From contig NZ_JAFMPR010000005.1 of the NCBI RefSeq assembly GCF_020667835.1, positions 124,001-188,000 of the forward strand: DNA of 64,000 nt, read 5' to 3'. The notes under the pieces are model-generated. The model did no database searches, was not told where the DNA came from, and was given only the letters and a program-made list of their open reading frames with translations. Of the stretch, positions 39,615-47,719 are shown piece after piece (the stretch's first letter is position 1; each line of letters opens with the position of its first letter). This DNA comes from Roseibaca sp. Y0-43. Its GTDB lineage: Bacteria > Pseudomonadota > Alphaproteobacteria > Rhodobacterales > Rhodobacteraceae. The position numbers and the translations under genes were made by a program.

Positions 39615-40247
39615 TCACGACGCGGGCAGTTGTAGGCCCATCACGCCCAAACCCCAGCGGACCATCTCTGCCAAGACCTGGTCGGACGCGGTGTTGAAGC
39701 CGTTCACAAGGGCAAGGGTCTCGGTGCTCTCGACCGGAACGCTGGCGCTGAACACCCGCCGTGCCATGACCCGCGCATCGCTTTCGCGCACCATGCGGGC
39801 GGTCATGCGCAGGCGCACGCTGGCGCTGTCCTCGCCCGCAAGTTCGGCCTGAAAATCCGTGATTTCGCTGATTAAGGCGAAATCGCCCACGGCGCCCAGC
39901 GGACGGCGACCGACATAAGACAGCGCGCCCGTATCCTCGAAGGCGCGCAGCACCAGCGTTTGCCACATCTCGGGCAGTTCCGACGCCCAGCGCCCATCGG
40001 GCAGGTAAAGCGATTGCACCGCGTTGGGCTTGACCAGAATTCGGTCGGTTTCCAAGGCGCCAGAGGTGGTCGGTGGCTCTACGCTCAGCGCGCGCGACAG
40101 GGTTCGCGTGGCTTGCGGCAGGCTGGTCGGCGCGCGCAGTTCATAGGCGTCAAGGGGCGTCGCGGCCTTGTTCAAGGCCGAGACCGCACCACAACCCGAA
40201 AGCGCAAGAAGCCCTGCGAAAACAATGCCTAGGCGCAGCTTCTTCAT
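39615..40247 (-). CDS. ABC-type transport auxiliary lipoprotein (PqiC-like)
   Basis: 210 residues with a lipoprotein signal MKKLRLGIVFAGLLALSGCG (lipobox LSGC, acylated Cys19). The mature part has YELRAPTSLPQATRTLSRAL, LVKPNAVQSLYLPDGRWASE and LISEITDFQAELAGEDSASV, the pattern of the DUF330/PqiC auxiliary lipoproteins. Such proteins couple MCE-type lipid transport to the outer membrane. It is the last gene of the four-gene Mla-like operon and overlaps the MlaD-type gene by 4 bp. Confidence 0.85.
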   Translation of the reverse strand: MKKLRLGIVFAGLLALSGCGAVSALNKAATPLDAYELRAPTSLPQATRTLSRALSVEPPTTSGALETDRILVKPNAVQSLYLPDGRWASELPEMWQTLVLRAFEDTGALSYVGRRPLGAVGDFALISEITDFQAELAGEDSASVRLRMTARMVRESDARVMARRVFSASVPVESTETLALVNGFNTASDQVLAEMVRWGLGVMGLQLPAS

Positions 40248-41956
40248 CTTCTGAACTCCGGTGTTTGGCTGTTGAGCAGCAGGCGCGCCGGATCGCTTTC
40301 CAGCTTGCGCGCCAGCCCGTCCAGATTGGCAATCAACCCGCGCGCCTCACGCGCCAGTTGGGTGATGTTGGGCAGGCCCGCAGAGGTGAAATCACGCACC
40401 GGCCCCGCGCTTTCGCGCACGATCGCGCCCAGATCGTCAAAGGTGCGCGCGGCACTGGCGGCGGTTTCCCGCAGATCGGCGGTCACGGCGGGAATATCGG
40501 CCGACACGGCATCGACCGCCGTGCCCAGACGGTCCAGCACATCGCGCAGATCGGCGGTGATGGTGGCGACATCTTCGTTAATGACCCGGTCCGCACCGAT
40601 AAAGGCACGCTCTGCCGCTTCCAGCGCGCCTTCGCCGGTGTCGAGCGCGCGGTTGATGGCGTCGAGCGTGACATTGGCGTTGCTGAAGGTTTCGGTCACT
40701 TGGGTCAGGGTCTCGACACCAGAGGTGGTCAGGGCGTTCACCTGCCCCGACACGCTGCTGAGATCGGTGCCCACGGTTTCGACAACCTGACGCACTTCGG
40801 CGGTGGCGGCGCGAATATCGGCCATGATGAGCGGCAGATCGGTTTCGGCGGCAATCGCCACGCTATCGGCGGCGGCGGTGGCGCGGGCTACCATCTCGCG
40901 CGCCTCGGACACCAGAGCCGTGCCCTCGCCGCTGACAAGCGTGTCGACGCTGGCGGACATGCTTTCGACGGCCTGCAAGGTGGTTTCGGCGCGCACCAAA
41001 AGCGGCTCTATCAGGGCCAGTGCGGGGTCGAGCGCCTCCATCCGCTCAGTGGCGGCCTGACCGGTGCGCGACAGCTCGCCGAACATGGTCGTCGCCTCGC
41101 GGCTGGCGGTTTCCAGCTCGGTGCGCAGGGCGGTCGCGTCATTGCGCAGTTGCGTGACCATCTCTGTCAGGTCTTGGGCGACGAATGTATCGACCGTTTC
41201 CAGCGTTTGGGTGCCCGTCTCGAACGCGACGCGGGCATTGGTGGCCACGAGCGCGCCCTCGTCGACCGCGAATTGCAGGCTTTCCAGCGCTTTCTCGGCT
41301 TGCAGCAGGATCGGTTCAAGGTTGTTGGCGAATTCCGCGAAGGTTTCGGTCGCGGCCTCGATCGTGTCGGTAAAGCCTGCGAAACTGTCCAGCGCGCGCG
41401 AAATCTCGCCCGAAGATGTTTCGAGGTTTATCAAGATATTCTCGACCCTTGTGCGGTTTTCTTCACCCAGAAGCTGGTTGACTTGTTCGACCACCTGCAA
41501 GGCTTCGTCCAAGATACGCGGCGCGCCTTCGGTCAGGGTCTGGATGGTCGAACGCCCGGCTTCGAGCACGGGCACATCGGTGCGGTCATTTATCAGCGGC
41601 GCGGTGACGCTACCCGCTGAAAGCGCAATGAACGCCACCCCGGTGATGCCGGAACTGTCCACCGTCGCGATGGTGTCCGCGCGCACGGGTGTTTCGCGCT
41701 CTACTTCCAGCGAGACAAGGACGGTTCCGTCCTGGTTGGGCGACAGGCGAATGTCGATCACCCGGCCCACGGGCAGGCCCGCGAAGCGCACATCGGCCGA
41801 AGGAGACAGGCCGGAAACGCTGTCGAATCGCACATCGTAATAGGCATATTGCTGGTCGAACTGCACCTTGCCGAAGGCCAGGAAAAAGCCCATCACGCCC
41901 AGGAACCCAAGCAGCGCAAACACGCCAATCAGCACATAATTTGCTTTGGTTTCCAT
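40244..41956 (-). CDS. MlaD/MCE-domain protein with a long helical C-terminus
   Basis: 570 residues. One N-terminal membrane helix (YVLIGVFALLGFLGVMGFFL) is followed by the MCE domain (YAYYDVRFDSVSGLSPSADV, RFAGLPVGRVIDIRL, VDSSGITGVAFIAL) up to about residue 120. The remaining about 430 residues form coiled-coil-like heptads with many Thr, Ala, Glu and Val. MCE proteins form hexameric rings carrying lipids between membranes; a long helical tail would build a periplasm-spanning needle like PqiB or LetB. Coupled to its neighbours in the Mla-like operon. Confidence 0.9.
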   Translation of the reverse strand: METKANYVLIGVFALLGFLGVMGFFLAFGKVQFDQQYAYYDVRFDSVSGLSPSADVRFAGLPVGRVIDIRLSPNQDGTVLVSLEVERETPVRADTIATVDSSGITGVAFIALSAGSVTAPLINDRTDVPVLEAGRSTIQTLTEGAPRILDEALQVVEQVNQLLGEENRTRVENILINLETSSGEISRALDSFAGFTDTIEAATETFAEFANNLEPILLQAEKALESLQFAVDEGALVATNARVAFETGTQTLETVDTFVAQDLTEMVTQLRNDATALRTELETASREATTMFGELSRTGQAATERMEALDPALALIEPLLVRAETTLQAVESMSASVDTLVSGEGTALVSEAREMVARATAAADSVAIAAETDLPLIMADIRAATAEVRQVVETVGTDLSSVSGQVNALTTSGVETLTQVTETFSNANVTLDAINRALDTGEGALEAAERAFIGADRVINEDVATITADLRDVLDRLGTAVDAVSADIPAVTADLRETAASAARTFDDLGAIVRESAGPVRDFTSAGLPNITQLAREARGLIANLDGLARKLESDPARLLLNSQTPEFRR

Positions 41957-41959
41957 GGG

Positions 41960-42742
41960 TTACAGTGCCTTTTCCTTGGTGGCAATCGCGGCGCGCGCGC
42001 GTGGCCCGTGGAAGTATTCATGCACCCATGGGTGGTCGATCTTCAGCATCTCTTCCATGGTTCCGGTATACTTCACCCGCTTGTCGGCCAAAACCGCTAT
42101 TCGGTCGCAACAGGCGTGCAGGCTGTCCAGATCATGCGTGACCATGAACACCGTCAGCCCCATCGCCTGACTTAGGCCACGGATCAATTCGTCAAAGGCC
42201 GAGGCACCGATCGGGTCCAGCCCCGCCGTGGGCTCGTCCAGAAAGACGATTTCGGGGTCGAGCGCCAGCGCGCGCGCCAGCCCCGCGCGTTTGCGCATGC
42301 CCCCCGACAATTCCGACGGGTAATTGTCGCCCGCCTTGTAGGGCAGGCCCGACATGGCAATCTTCAGATCGGCCAATTCGCGGCGCAACGCAGGTGTCAG
42401 CCCGTCGATGGTGCGCAGGGGCACTTCGACATTCTCGCGCACGGTCAGGCTGGAAAACAGCGCGCCATCCTGAAACATCACGCCCATGCGCTGGTCGATC
42501 TCGCGGCGCTCGGCCTCGGAGCAGTTCAGCGCGTCCTGGCCGAATATCTCTATGCTGCCGGCCTGCGGCGGGCGCAGCCCCGCGATGCAGCGCAGCAGCA
42601 CCGATTTACCGGTGCCAGAGCCGCCGACCACGCCCAGCACCTCGCCGCGATAGACGTCCAGATCAAGGTTTTCATGCACCGCATGGGTGCCGAAGACATT
42701 GCTGATCCCGCGCAGCTTTATGACCACCTCGCGCGCCATCAT
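41960..42742 (-). CDS. MlaF-type ABC transporter ATP-binding protein
   Basis: 260 residues. Walker A is GVVGGSGTGKSVLLRCIAGL. The Q-loop is MGVMFQDGALFSSLTVRENV, the signature LSGGMRKRAGLARAL, and Walker B LALDPEIVFLDEPTAGLDP with the His switch in VTHDLDSLHACCDR. The GALFSSLTVRENV sequence and a positively charged tail are typical of MlaF/Ttg2A. The start at 42742 overlaps the permease stop (ATGA); the much longer open frame to 43894 is a GC artefact. Confidence 0.93.
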   Translation of the reverse strand: MMAREVVIKLRGISNVFGTHAVHENLDLDVYRGEVLGVVGGSGTGKSVLLRCIAGLRPPQAGSIEIFGQDALNCSEAERREIDQRMGVMFQDGALFSSLTVRENVEVPLRTIDGLTPALRRELADLKIAMSGLPYKAGDNYPSELSGGMRKRAGLARALALDPEIVFLDEPTAGLDPIGASAFDELIRGLSQAMGLTVFMVTHDLDSLHACCDRIAVLADKRVKYTGTMEEMLKIDHPWVHEYFHGPRARAAIATKEKAL

Positions 42743-43851
42743 ATGTCCATCATCGCGAAGAAGATCGAGAACAGCGCATCTGCCACGATGACCGCGAAGA
42801 TCGCGCGCACCACGGCGCTGGAGGTTTGCGCGCCAAGGCTTTCGGCATTGCCGCCTACCTGCATCCCGGCATGGCAGCCGATCACGCCGATGATAATGGC
42901 GAAAACAGGCGCTTTGACGAAACCCACCATGACATGATCCGTCCCGGTTTCCGCAATCAGCCGCGACAGGAAGACGGGCGGCGAGATGCCCAGCTCTATC
43001 CATGACATCAGCGCGCCGCCGAACAGGCCCATGAAATTCGCCACAGCCCCAAGGATGGGCAGCGTGATGAGAAGCGCCAATATGCGCGGCACGAACAGCA
43101 CCAGCGCGGGGTCGATCGCCAGCGTGCGCATGGCGTCGATTTCCTCGCGCATCTTCATGGACCCGATGGCGGCGGTGAAGCTGGACGCGGTGCGGCCCGC
43201 GACGATGATCGCCGTCAGAAGAATGCCCAACTCGCGCAGGATGGAAATGGCGATCAGGTCGACCACGAAAATCTCGGCCCCGAACTGGCGCAACTGCACA
43301 GCCCCCTGAAAGGCCAGCACAACGCCGATCAGGAAGGACATGAGCGAGACGATGGGAATGGCGCGCCAGCCCACTTGGTCGGCATGATGCACAAGTGCTG
43401 TCATGGGCAGTTTGCCGGGATGGCGGGCAATCTGGCCAAGCCGTTCGAAAAACACCCCCAGCATGGCGGTGATCTCGACCAGGAAGCGGCCTGCGCCCGC
43501 GACCATGCGGCCTGTGCGGTCGAGGATCTGCACGAAGCTGAAGGGCGTTTGGCTCGCCTCTGGCGGCTGCGGCATGGAGGATGCGACCCGCTCCAGCAGT
43601 GCTGCATGATCGGCTTGCGCACCATGCAGCCGCAAGCTGGCCGCGTGGCGCTGCAACAGGTAGGCGCCCGCCGTATCCAGCCGGGTCAGGCCCGACAGGT
43701 CCAGCTCGCCCTGCGCGTTCTCCAGCGCCTCTGCCACGGCGGAGACGCTGCGCACCGTCAGCGCGCCCGACAGCCGCCACGCGCCGCCCCCGCCCTCTAG
43801 ATGGGCGTGCTCTGGCGCTGGCAGCGCGCTGGGGTCGGCGGTCATGCTCAA
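42739..43851 (-). CDS. MlaE-type lipid permease with N-terminal STAS domain
   Basis: 370 residues. The first about 100 form an STAS-like domain (LTVRSVSAVAEALENAQGEL, LSGLTRLDTAGAYLL). The MlaE permease follows with VGWRAIPIVSLMSFLIGVVL, QLRQFGAEIFVVDLIAISIL, RELGILLTAIIVAGRTASSF and MKMREEIDAMRTLAIDPALV. The family moves phospholipids at the inner membrane with MlaF. In E. coli the STAS protein MlaB is separate; here it is fused to the permease, as in many alphaproteobacteria. First gene of the operon. Confidence 0.92.
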   Translation of the reverse strand: MSMTADPSALPAPEHAHLEGGGGAWRLSGALTVRSVSAVAEALENAQGELDLSGLTRLDTAGAYLLQRHAASLRLHGAQADHAALLERVASSMPQPPEASQTPFSFVQILDRTGRMVAGAGRFLVEITAMLGVFFERLGQIARHPGKLPMTALVHHADQVGWRAIPIVSLMSFLIGVVLAFQGAVQLRQFGAEIFVVDLIAISILRELGILLTAIIVAGRTASSFTAAIGSMKMREEIDAMRTLAIDPALVLFVPRILALLITLPILGAVANFMGLFGGALMSWIELGISPPVFLSRLIAETGTDHVMVGFVKAPVFAIIIGVIGCHAGMQVGGNAESLGAQTSSAVVRAIFAVIVADALFSIFFAMMDI

Positions 43852-44019
43852 GGCGCATCCTTCGTGCGAGAAATCCGGGCCGTTCCTTGCACAAGCCTGC
43901 GCAAGTTTCGAGTCACGACCTTACTGCCATCGCCCTGCAGAGTCATGGCATGTCCCGAAGGCAGGCACGGGAACGTGACACAGCGGGCACGGCATGGGCA
44001 AATGCGCGCCATTTTGGGG

Positions 44020-44048
44020 TTTCCAAGGTGCACCCGCGCGCCTATAGT
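44020..44048 (+). promoter_or_regulatory. Predicted promoter of the leucine leader and leuA
   Basis: TTTCCA (44020-44025), a 17-bp spacer and TATAGT (44043-44048). Transcription would begin near 44055, essentially at the ATG of the leader ORF, and no Shine-Dalgarno sequence precedes that ATG. Confidence 0.5.
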
Positions 44049-44055
44049 CCCGCGC

Positions 44056-44127
44056 ATGAACACACGCTGCTTCATTCGCGCGACCGCGCCCATGGCTGCA
44101 ACCCTGCTTCTGCTTAGGGGCCTCTGA
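44056..44127 (+). CDS. Leucine leader peptide (LeuL-like)
   Basis: A 23-codon ORF, MNTRCFIRATAPMAATLLLL then RGL and TGA. It contains four consecutive Leu codons (CTG CTT CTG CTT, 44104-44115) and a fifth Leu at the end. It lies 77 bp before leuA. Clustered regulatory codons, small size, overlap of the stop codon with the first arm of a hairpin and the leuA location identify a classic attenuation leader. The ATG appears to sit at the transcript start (leaderless). Not related to its neighbours by sequence. Confidence 0.85.
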   Translation: MNTRCFIRATAPMAATLLLLRGL

Positions 44128-44173
44128 GCGTGCCGGTCGGGCGCGCCGCTCAGAGGTGAGACGCGCCCGGACC
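44121..44173 (+). promoter_or_regulatory. leuA attenuator: mutually exclusive hairpins
   Basis: Hairpin 1: CCTCTGAGCG (44121-44130) with CGCTCAGAGG (44147-44156), perfect 10 bp. Hairpin 2: GGTCGGGCGCG (44135-44145) with CGCGCCCGGACC (44162-44173), one bulge. The arms interleave, so only one can form. A ribosome at the leader stop would block hairpin 1; one stalled on the Leu run would leave it free. No T tract follows hairpin 2, so the final step (termination or RBS masking) is unclear. Confidence 0.7.
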
Positions 44174-44204
44174 TGAACCGCAGCAGACCCCAAGGATGAT
44201 CCCC

Positions 44205-45767
44205 ATGACCGATACCGCAAAACAGGACCGCGTCCTGATTTTCGACACCACCTTGCGCGATGGCGAACAAAGCCCCGGCGCGACCATGTCCCATACCGAG
44301 AAGCTGGAAATCGCGGGCCTTCTGGACGAGATGGGCGTCGACATCATCGAGGCGGGCTTTCCCATCGCCAGCGAGGGCGATTTTCTGGCCGTGTCCGAGA
44401 TTGCCAAGAATGCCAAGAACGCGGTCATCTGCGGGCTGGCGCGCGCCAATTTCGGCGATATTGACCGCGCGTGGGAGGCCGTTCAACACGCGCCGCGCGG
44501 GCGCATTCATACCTTCATCGGCACCTCGCCCTTGCACCGCGACATCACGGCGCTGGACATGGACGGCATGGTCGCGCGCATCCATGATACGGTCAGCCAT
44601 GCCCGCAACCTGTGCGAGGATGTGCAATGGTCGCCCATGGACGCCACCCGCACCGAGCATGATTTCCTATGCCGCGTGGTCGAAACCGCGATCAAGGCAG
44701 GCGCCACCACGATCAATATTCCCGACACGGTGGGCTATACCTACCCGCGCGAAAGTGCCGACCTGATCCGTATGCTCTTGGAGCGCGTGCCCGGCGCCGA
44801 CACGATCACCTTCGCCACCCATTGCCATAACGACCTTGGCATGGCGACCGCCAATGCCTTGGCCGCCGTGGAAGCCGGCGCGCGGCAGGTGGAATGCACG
44901 ATCAACGGCCTGGGCGAGCGCGCGGGCAACACCGCACTGGAAGAGGTCGTGATGGCGCTGCGCGTGCGCGGCGACATCCTGCCTTACCGCACGGAAATCG
45001 ACACCACCAAGATCATGGGCCTGTCGCGCATGGTCGCCGCTGTGTCGGGCTTTCCGGTGCAATACAACAAGGCCGTGGTCGGCAAGAACGCGTTTGCGCA
45101 TGAATCCGGCATCCATCAGGACGGGATGCTGAAGAATAAAGAAACCTTCGAGATCATGCGCCCCGAGGATATTGGCCTTGCCGCCACCAACCTTGTCATG
45201 GGCAAGCATTCGGGCCGCGCGGCGCTGCGCGCGAAGCTTTCGGAACTGGGGTATGAGCTGGGCGACAACCAGTTGAAGGATGTCTTCGTGCGGTTCAAGG
45301 CCTTGGCCGACCGCAAGAAGGAAGTCTATGACGACGACCTGATCGCGCTGATGGCCGAGGCCAGCCTTGCCGATGACGACGCCTATCTGCAAGTGAAGCG
45401 CCTGCGCGTGATCTGCGGTACCGAGGGGCCGCAGGAAGCGGAACTGACCATGTCGGTCGGCGGCGAAGAGAAATTCGTCGATGCCACCGGCGACGGCCCG
45501 GTCGATGCCACCTTCAACGCGGTCAAGATGCTGTTCCCGCATGACGCGCGGCTGGAACTGTATCAGGTCCATGCCGTGACCGAAGGCACCGACGCGCAAG
45601 CCACCGTCAGCGTGCGTTTGGCGCTGGACGGCGTGGTCTATTCCGGCCAGTCATCCGACACCGATACGGTCGTGGCCAGCGCGAAAGCCTATGTCAACGC
45701 GCTGAACCGTCTGGTCCTGCACCGCCATCGGGGCAACCTGTCGGCGCTGATGAAAAGCGCTGGCTGA
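44205..45767 (+). CDS. leuA: 2-isopropylmalate synthase
   Basis: 520 residues. The DRE-TIM metallolyase signature is FDTTLRDGEQSPGATMS at residues 15-31. GLARANFGDIDRAW, then FATHCHNDLGMATANALAAV (metal His), NGLGERAGNTALEEVVMAL, and the HESGIHQDGMLKN loop define LeuA. The C-terminal allosteric leucine-binding domain is complete (LTMSVGGEEKFVDATGDGPV onward). It condenses acetyl-CoA with 2-oxoisovalerate, the committed step of leucine synthesis. The start at 44205 is preferred for AAGGATG eight bases upstream; 44196 is the alternative. Controlled by the attenuator in front. Confidence 0.97.
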   Translation: MTDTAKQDRVLIFDTTLRDGEQSPGATMSHTEKLEIAGLLDEMGVDIIEAGFPIASEGDFLAVSEIAKNAKNAVICGLARANFGDIDRAWEAVQHAPRGRIHTFIGTSPLHRDITALDMDGMVARIHDTVSHARNLCEDVQWSPMDATRTEHDFLCRVVETAIKAGATTINIPDTVGYTYPRESADLIRMLLERVPGADTITFATHCHNDLGMATANALAAVEAGARQVECTINGLGERAGNTALEEVVMALRVRGDILPYRTEIDTTKIMGLSRMVAAVSGFPVQYNKAVVGKNAFAHESGIHQDGMLKNKETFEIMRPEDIGLAATNLVMGKHSGRAALRAKLSELGYELGDNQLKDVFVRFKALADRKKEVYDDDLIALMAEASLADDDAYLQVKRLRVICGTEGPQEAELTMSVGGEEKFVDATGDGPVDATFNAVKMLFPHDARLELYQVHAVTEGTDAQATVSVRLALDGVVYSGQSSDTDTVVASAKAYVNALNRLVLHRHRGNLSALMKSAG

Positions 45768-45781
45768 ATTTGGCCAAAGCT

Positions 45782-45834
45782 GGGGGGCATTCTGCCCCCC
45801 AAACCCCCCTGAGAGTATTTTTGGCAAGATGAAG
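45782..45834 (+). repeat. Dispersed extragenic element, copy C
   Basis: Hairpin GGGGGGCA-TTC-TGCCCCCC (45782-45800) then tail CCCCTGAGAGTATTTTTGG, CAAGATGAAG. It follows the leuA stop by 14 bp, and the hairpin could act as a terminator although no T tract follows directly. Same architecture as copies A, B and D. Confidence 0.7.
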
Positions 45835-45877
45835 CCAGTCGCTTGACCATTGCCCCCGCCTAGGGCAAGGCAGCGCC

Positions 45878-47719
45878 ATGTTGCGCATCGACTCCATCAG
45901 CTTCGCCATGCAGGGCAACCCTTTGTTCGAAGGGGCGTCCGCGACCATTCCCACCGGCCACAAGGTGGGGATCGTGGGGCGCAACGGGGCGGGGAAAACG
46001 ACGCTCTTTCGCATTTTGCGCGGCGAATTGCCCTTGGAAAGCGGCAAGATAGAGCTGCCCGCCCGCGCCAAGATCGGCGGCGTGGCGCAAGAAGTGCCGT
46101 CATCCGCGACCTCGCTTCTGGACACGGTGCTGCAAGCCGATACCGAGCGCGCGGCGCTGATGGCCGAAGCCGAAACCGCCACCGACCCCGAACGCATTGC
46201 TGCCGTGCAAACCCGGCTGGCCGATATCGACGCATGGTCCGCCGAAGGACGCGCAAGCGCGATCCTGAAAGGCTTGGGCTTTGACGCAGAGGCGCAACAA
46301 CGTCCCTGTTCCGATTTCTCGGGCGGGTGGCGGATGCGCGTGGCGCTGGCGGGCGTCTTGTTCGCCCAGCCTGACCTTTTGCTGCTGGACGAGCCGACCA
46401 ACTATCTGGACCTTGAAGGCGCCTTGTGGCTGGAGGGCTACCTGACTCGCTACCCGCATACGGTGCTGATTATCAGCCATGACCGCGGGCTTTTGAATCG
46501 CGCGGTCGGCCATATCCTGCACTTGGAGGACCGCAAGCTTACGCTTTACACCGGCGGCTATGACAGTTTCGCCAAGCTGCGGGCCGAGCGGCGCGCGTCC
46601 TTGGCGGCAGAGGCCGAAAAGGTCGCCGCCAAGCGCGCCCACATGCAGAAATTCGTCGACCGCTTCCGCGCGCAGGCGACCAAGGCAAAGCAAGCGCAAT
46701 CGCGGCTGAAGATGCTGGAGAAACTCTCGCCCATCACGCCGCCCGCCGAGGCCGCGCGCCATGTGTTCAGCTTTCCTGAACCCGAGGAACTCTCGCCCCC
46801 CATCCTGCGGCTAGAGGGCGCGAGCGTGGGCTATGACGGCCCGCCGGTGCTGCGGGGCTTGGACCTGCGCATTGACCAAGATGACCGCATCGCGCTTCTG
46901 GGGCGCAATGGCGAAGGCAAATCGACGCTCTCGAAACTGCTGGCGGGCAAACTTGCGGGCCAAGGCACTCTGACGCGCGCGGCCAAGCTGCGGGTGGGGT
47001 ATTTCGCGCAGCATCAGGTTGACGAGTTGGAACTGGACGAGACCCCCTTGCAGCATTTGCAGCGCGAGCGCCCACACGAGGCTCCGCCGAAACTGCGCGC
47101 GCGGCTGGCAGGTTTCGGGCTGATGGCCGAGCAGGCGGAAACCGTGGTGCGCAAGCTGTCGGGCGGGCAGAAAGCGCGGCTGTCGCTGCTGCTGGCCACG
47201 CTCGACGCGCCGCATATGCTGATCCTGGACGAGCCGACGAACCACCTGGACATCGAATCTCGCGAGGCGCTGGTCGAGGCGCTGACGGCCTACACGGGCG
47301 CGGTCATTCTTGTCAGCCACGACATGCACCTGTTGTCGCTGGTCGCGGACCGGCTGTGGCTGGTCAAGGACGGCCATGTCCGCCCCTACGAGGGCGATCT
47401 GGACAGCTATCGCGCCATGCTGCTGGCAGGCGACGAGAAACCCGCCGCCGCGCCGAAACCCAAGCCCAAACGCCCCAGCCGCGACGAGATCACCGCGCTA
47501 CGCCAAGAAGTCAGCCGCGCCGAAGCGCGCATCGCCAAGCTGGAAGAGATGCGCGACAAGCTCGCGGCAAAGCTGGCCGACCCGGCCATCTACGAAGATG
47601 ACCGCGCGGGTGATCTGCGCGTGTGGCAGGCGAAATACGCCGAGGTGATGGAAGCGATGGACCGCGCCGAAGCGCTGTGGATGGCCGCGCAGGACAGCTA
47701 CGACAAGGCGACGGCCTAA
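45878..47719 (+). CDS. ABC-F family ATPase (YheS/Uup type)
   Basis: 613 residues with two ATP-binding cassettes. Cassette 1: Walker A GIVGRNGAGKTTLF, signature DFSGGWRMRVALAGVLF, Walker B LLLLDEPTNYLDLE. A linker rich in Arg/Lys/Ala (KRAHMQKFVDRFRAQATKAK) is the P-site tRNA interaction motif of the family. Cassette 2: ALLGRNGEGKSTLSKL, KLSGGQKARLSLLLA, LILDEPTNHLDIE. A C-terminal coiled coil (EITALRQEVSRAEARIAKLE) completes it. No membrane domain; ABC-F proteins act on the ribosome. The stop overlaps the convergent DUF6456 gene by 4 bp. Confidence 0.93.
   Translation: MLRIDSISFAMQGNPLFEGASATIPTGHKVGIVGRNGAGKTTLFRILRGELPLESGKIELPARAKIGGVAQEVPSSATSLLDTVLQADTERAALMAEAETATDPERIAAVQTRLADIDAWSAEGRASAILKGLGFDAEAQQRPCSDFSGGWRMRVALAGVLFAQPDLLLLDEPTNYLDLEGALWLEGYLTRYPHTVLIISHDRGLLNRAVGHILHLEDRKLTLYTGGYDSFAKLRAERRASLAAEAEKVAAKRAHMQKFVDRFRAQATKAKQAQSRLKMLEKLSPITPPAEAARHVFSFPEPEELSPPILRLEGASVGYDGPPVLRGLDLRIDQDDRIALLGRNGEGKSTLSKLLAGKLAGQGTLTRAAKLRVGYFAQHQVDELELDETPLQHLQRERPHEAPPKLRARLAGFGLMAEQAETVVRKLSGGQKARLSLLLATLDAPHMLILDEPTNHLDIESREALVEALTAYTGAVILVSHDMHLLSLVADRLWLVKDGHVRPYEGDLDSYRAMLLAGDEKPAAAPKPKPKRPSRDEITALRQEVSRAEARIAKLEEMRDKLAAKLADPAIYEDDRAGDLRVWQAKYAEVMEAMDRAEALWMAAQDSYDKATA

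Noticed and set aside
40073-41620. 515-codon plus-strand frame opposite the MlaD-like gene
   Set aside because: Its Gly/His/Arg-rich repeats mirror the heptads of the real minus-strand protein; no start signal.
42743-43894. N-terminal extension of the MlaF-type frame through the permease gene
   Set aside because: The ATP-binding domain begins at 42742 with the ATGA overlap; upstream residues are Arg/Ala-rich with no homology and overlap the MlaE frame.
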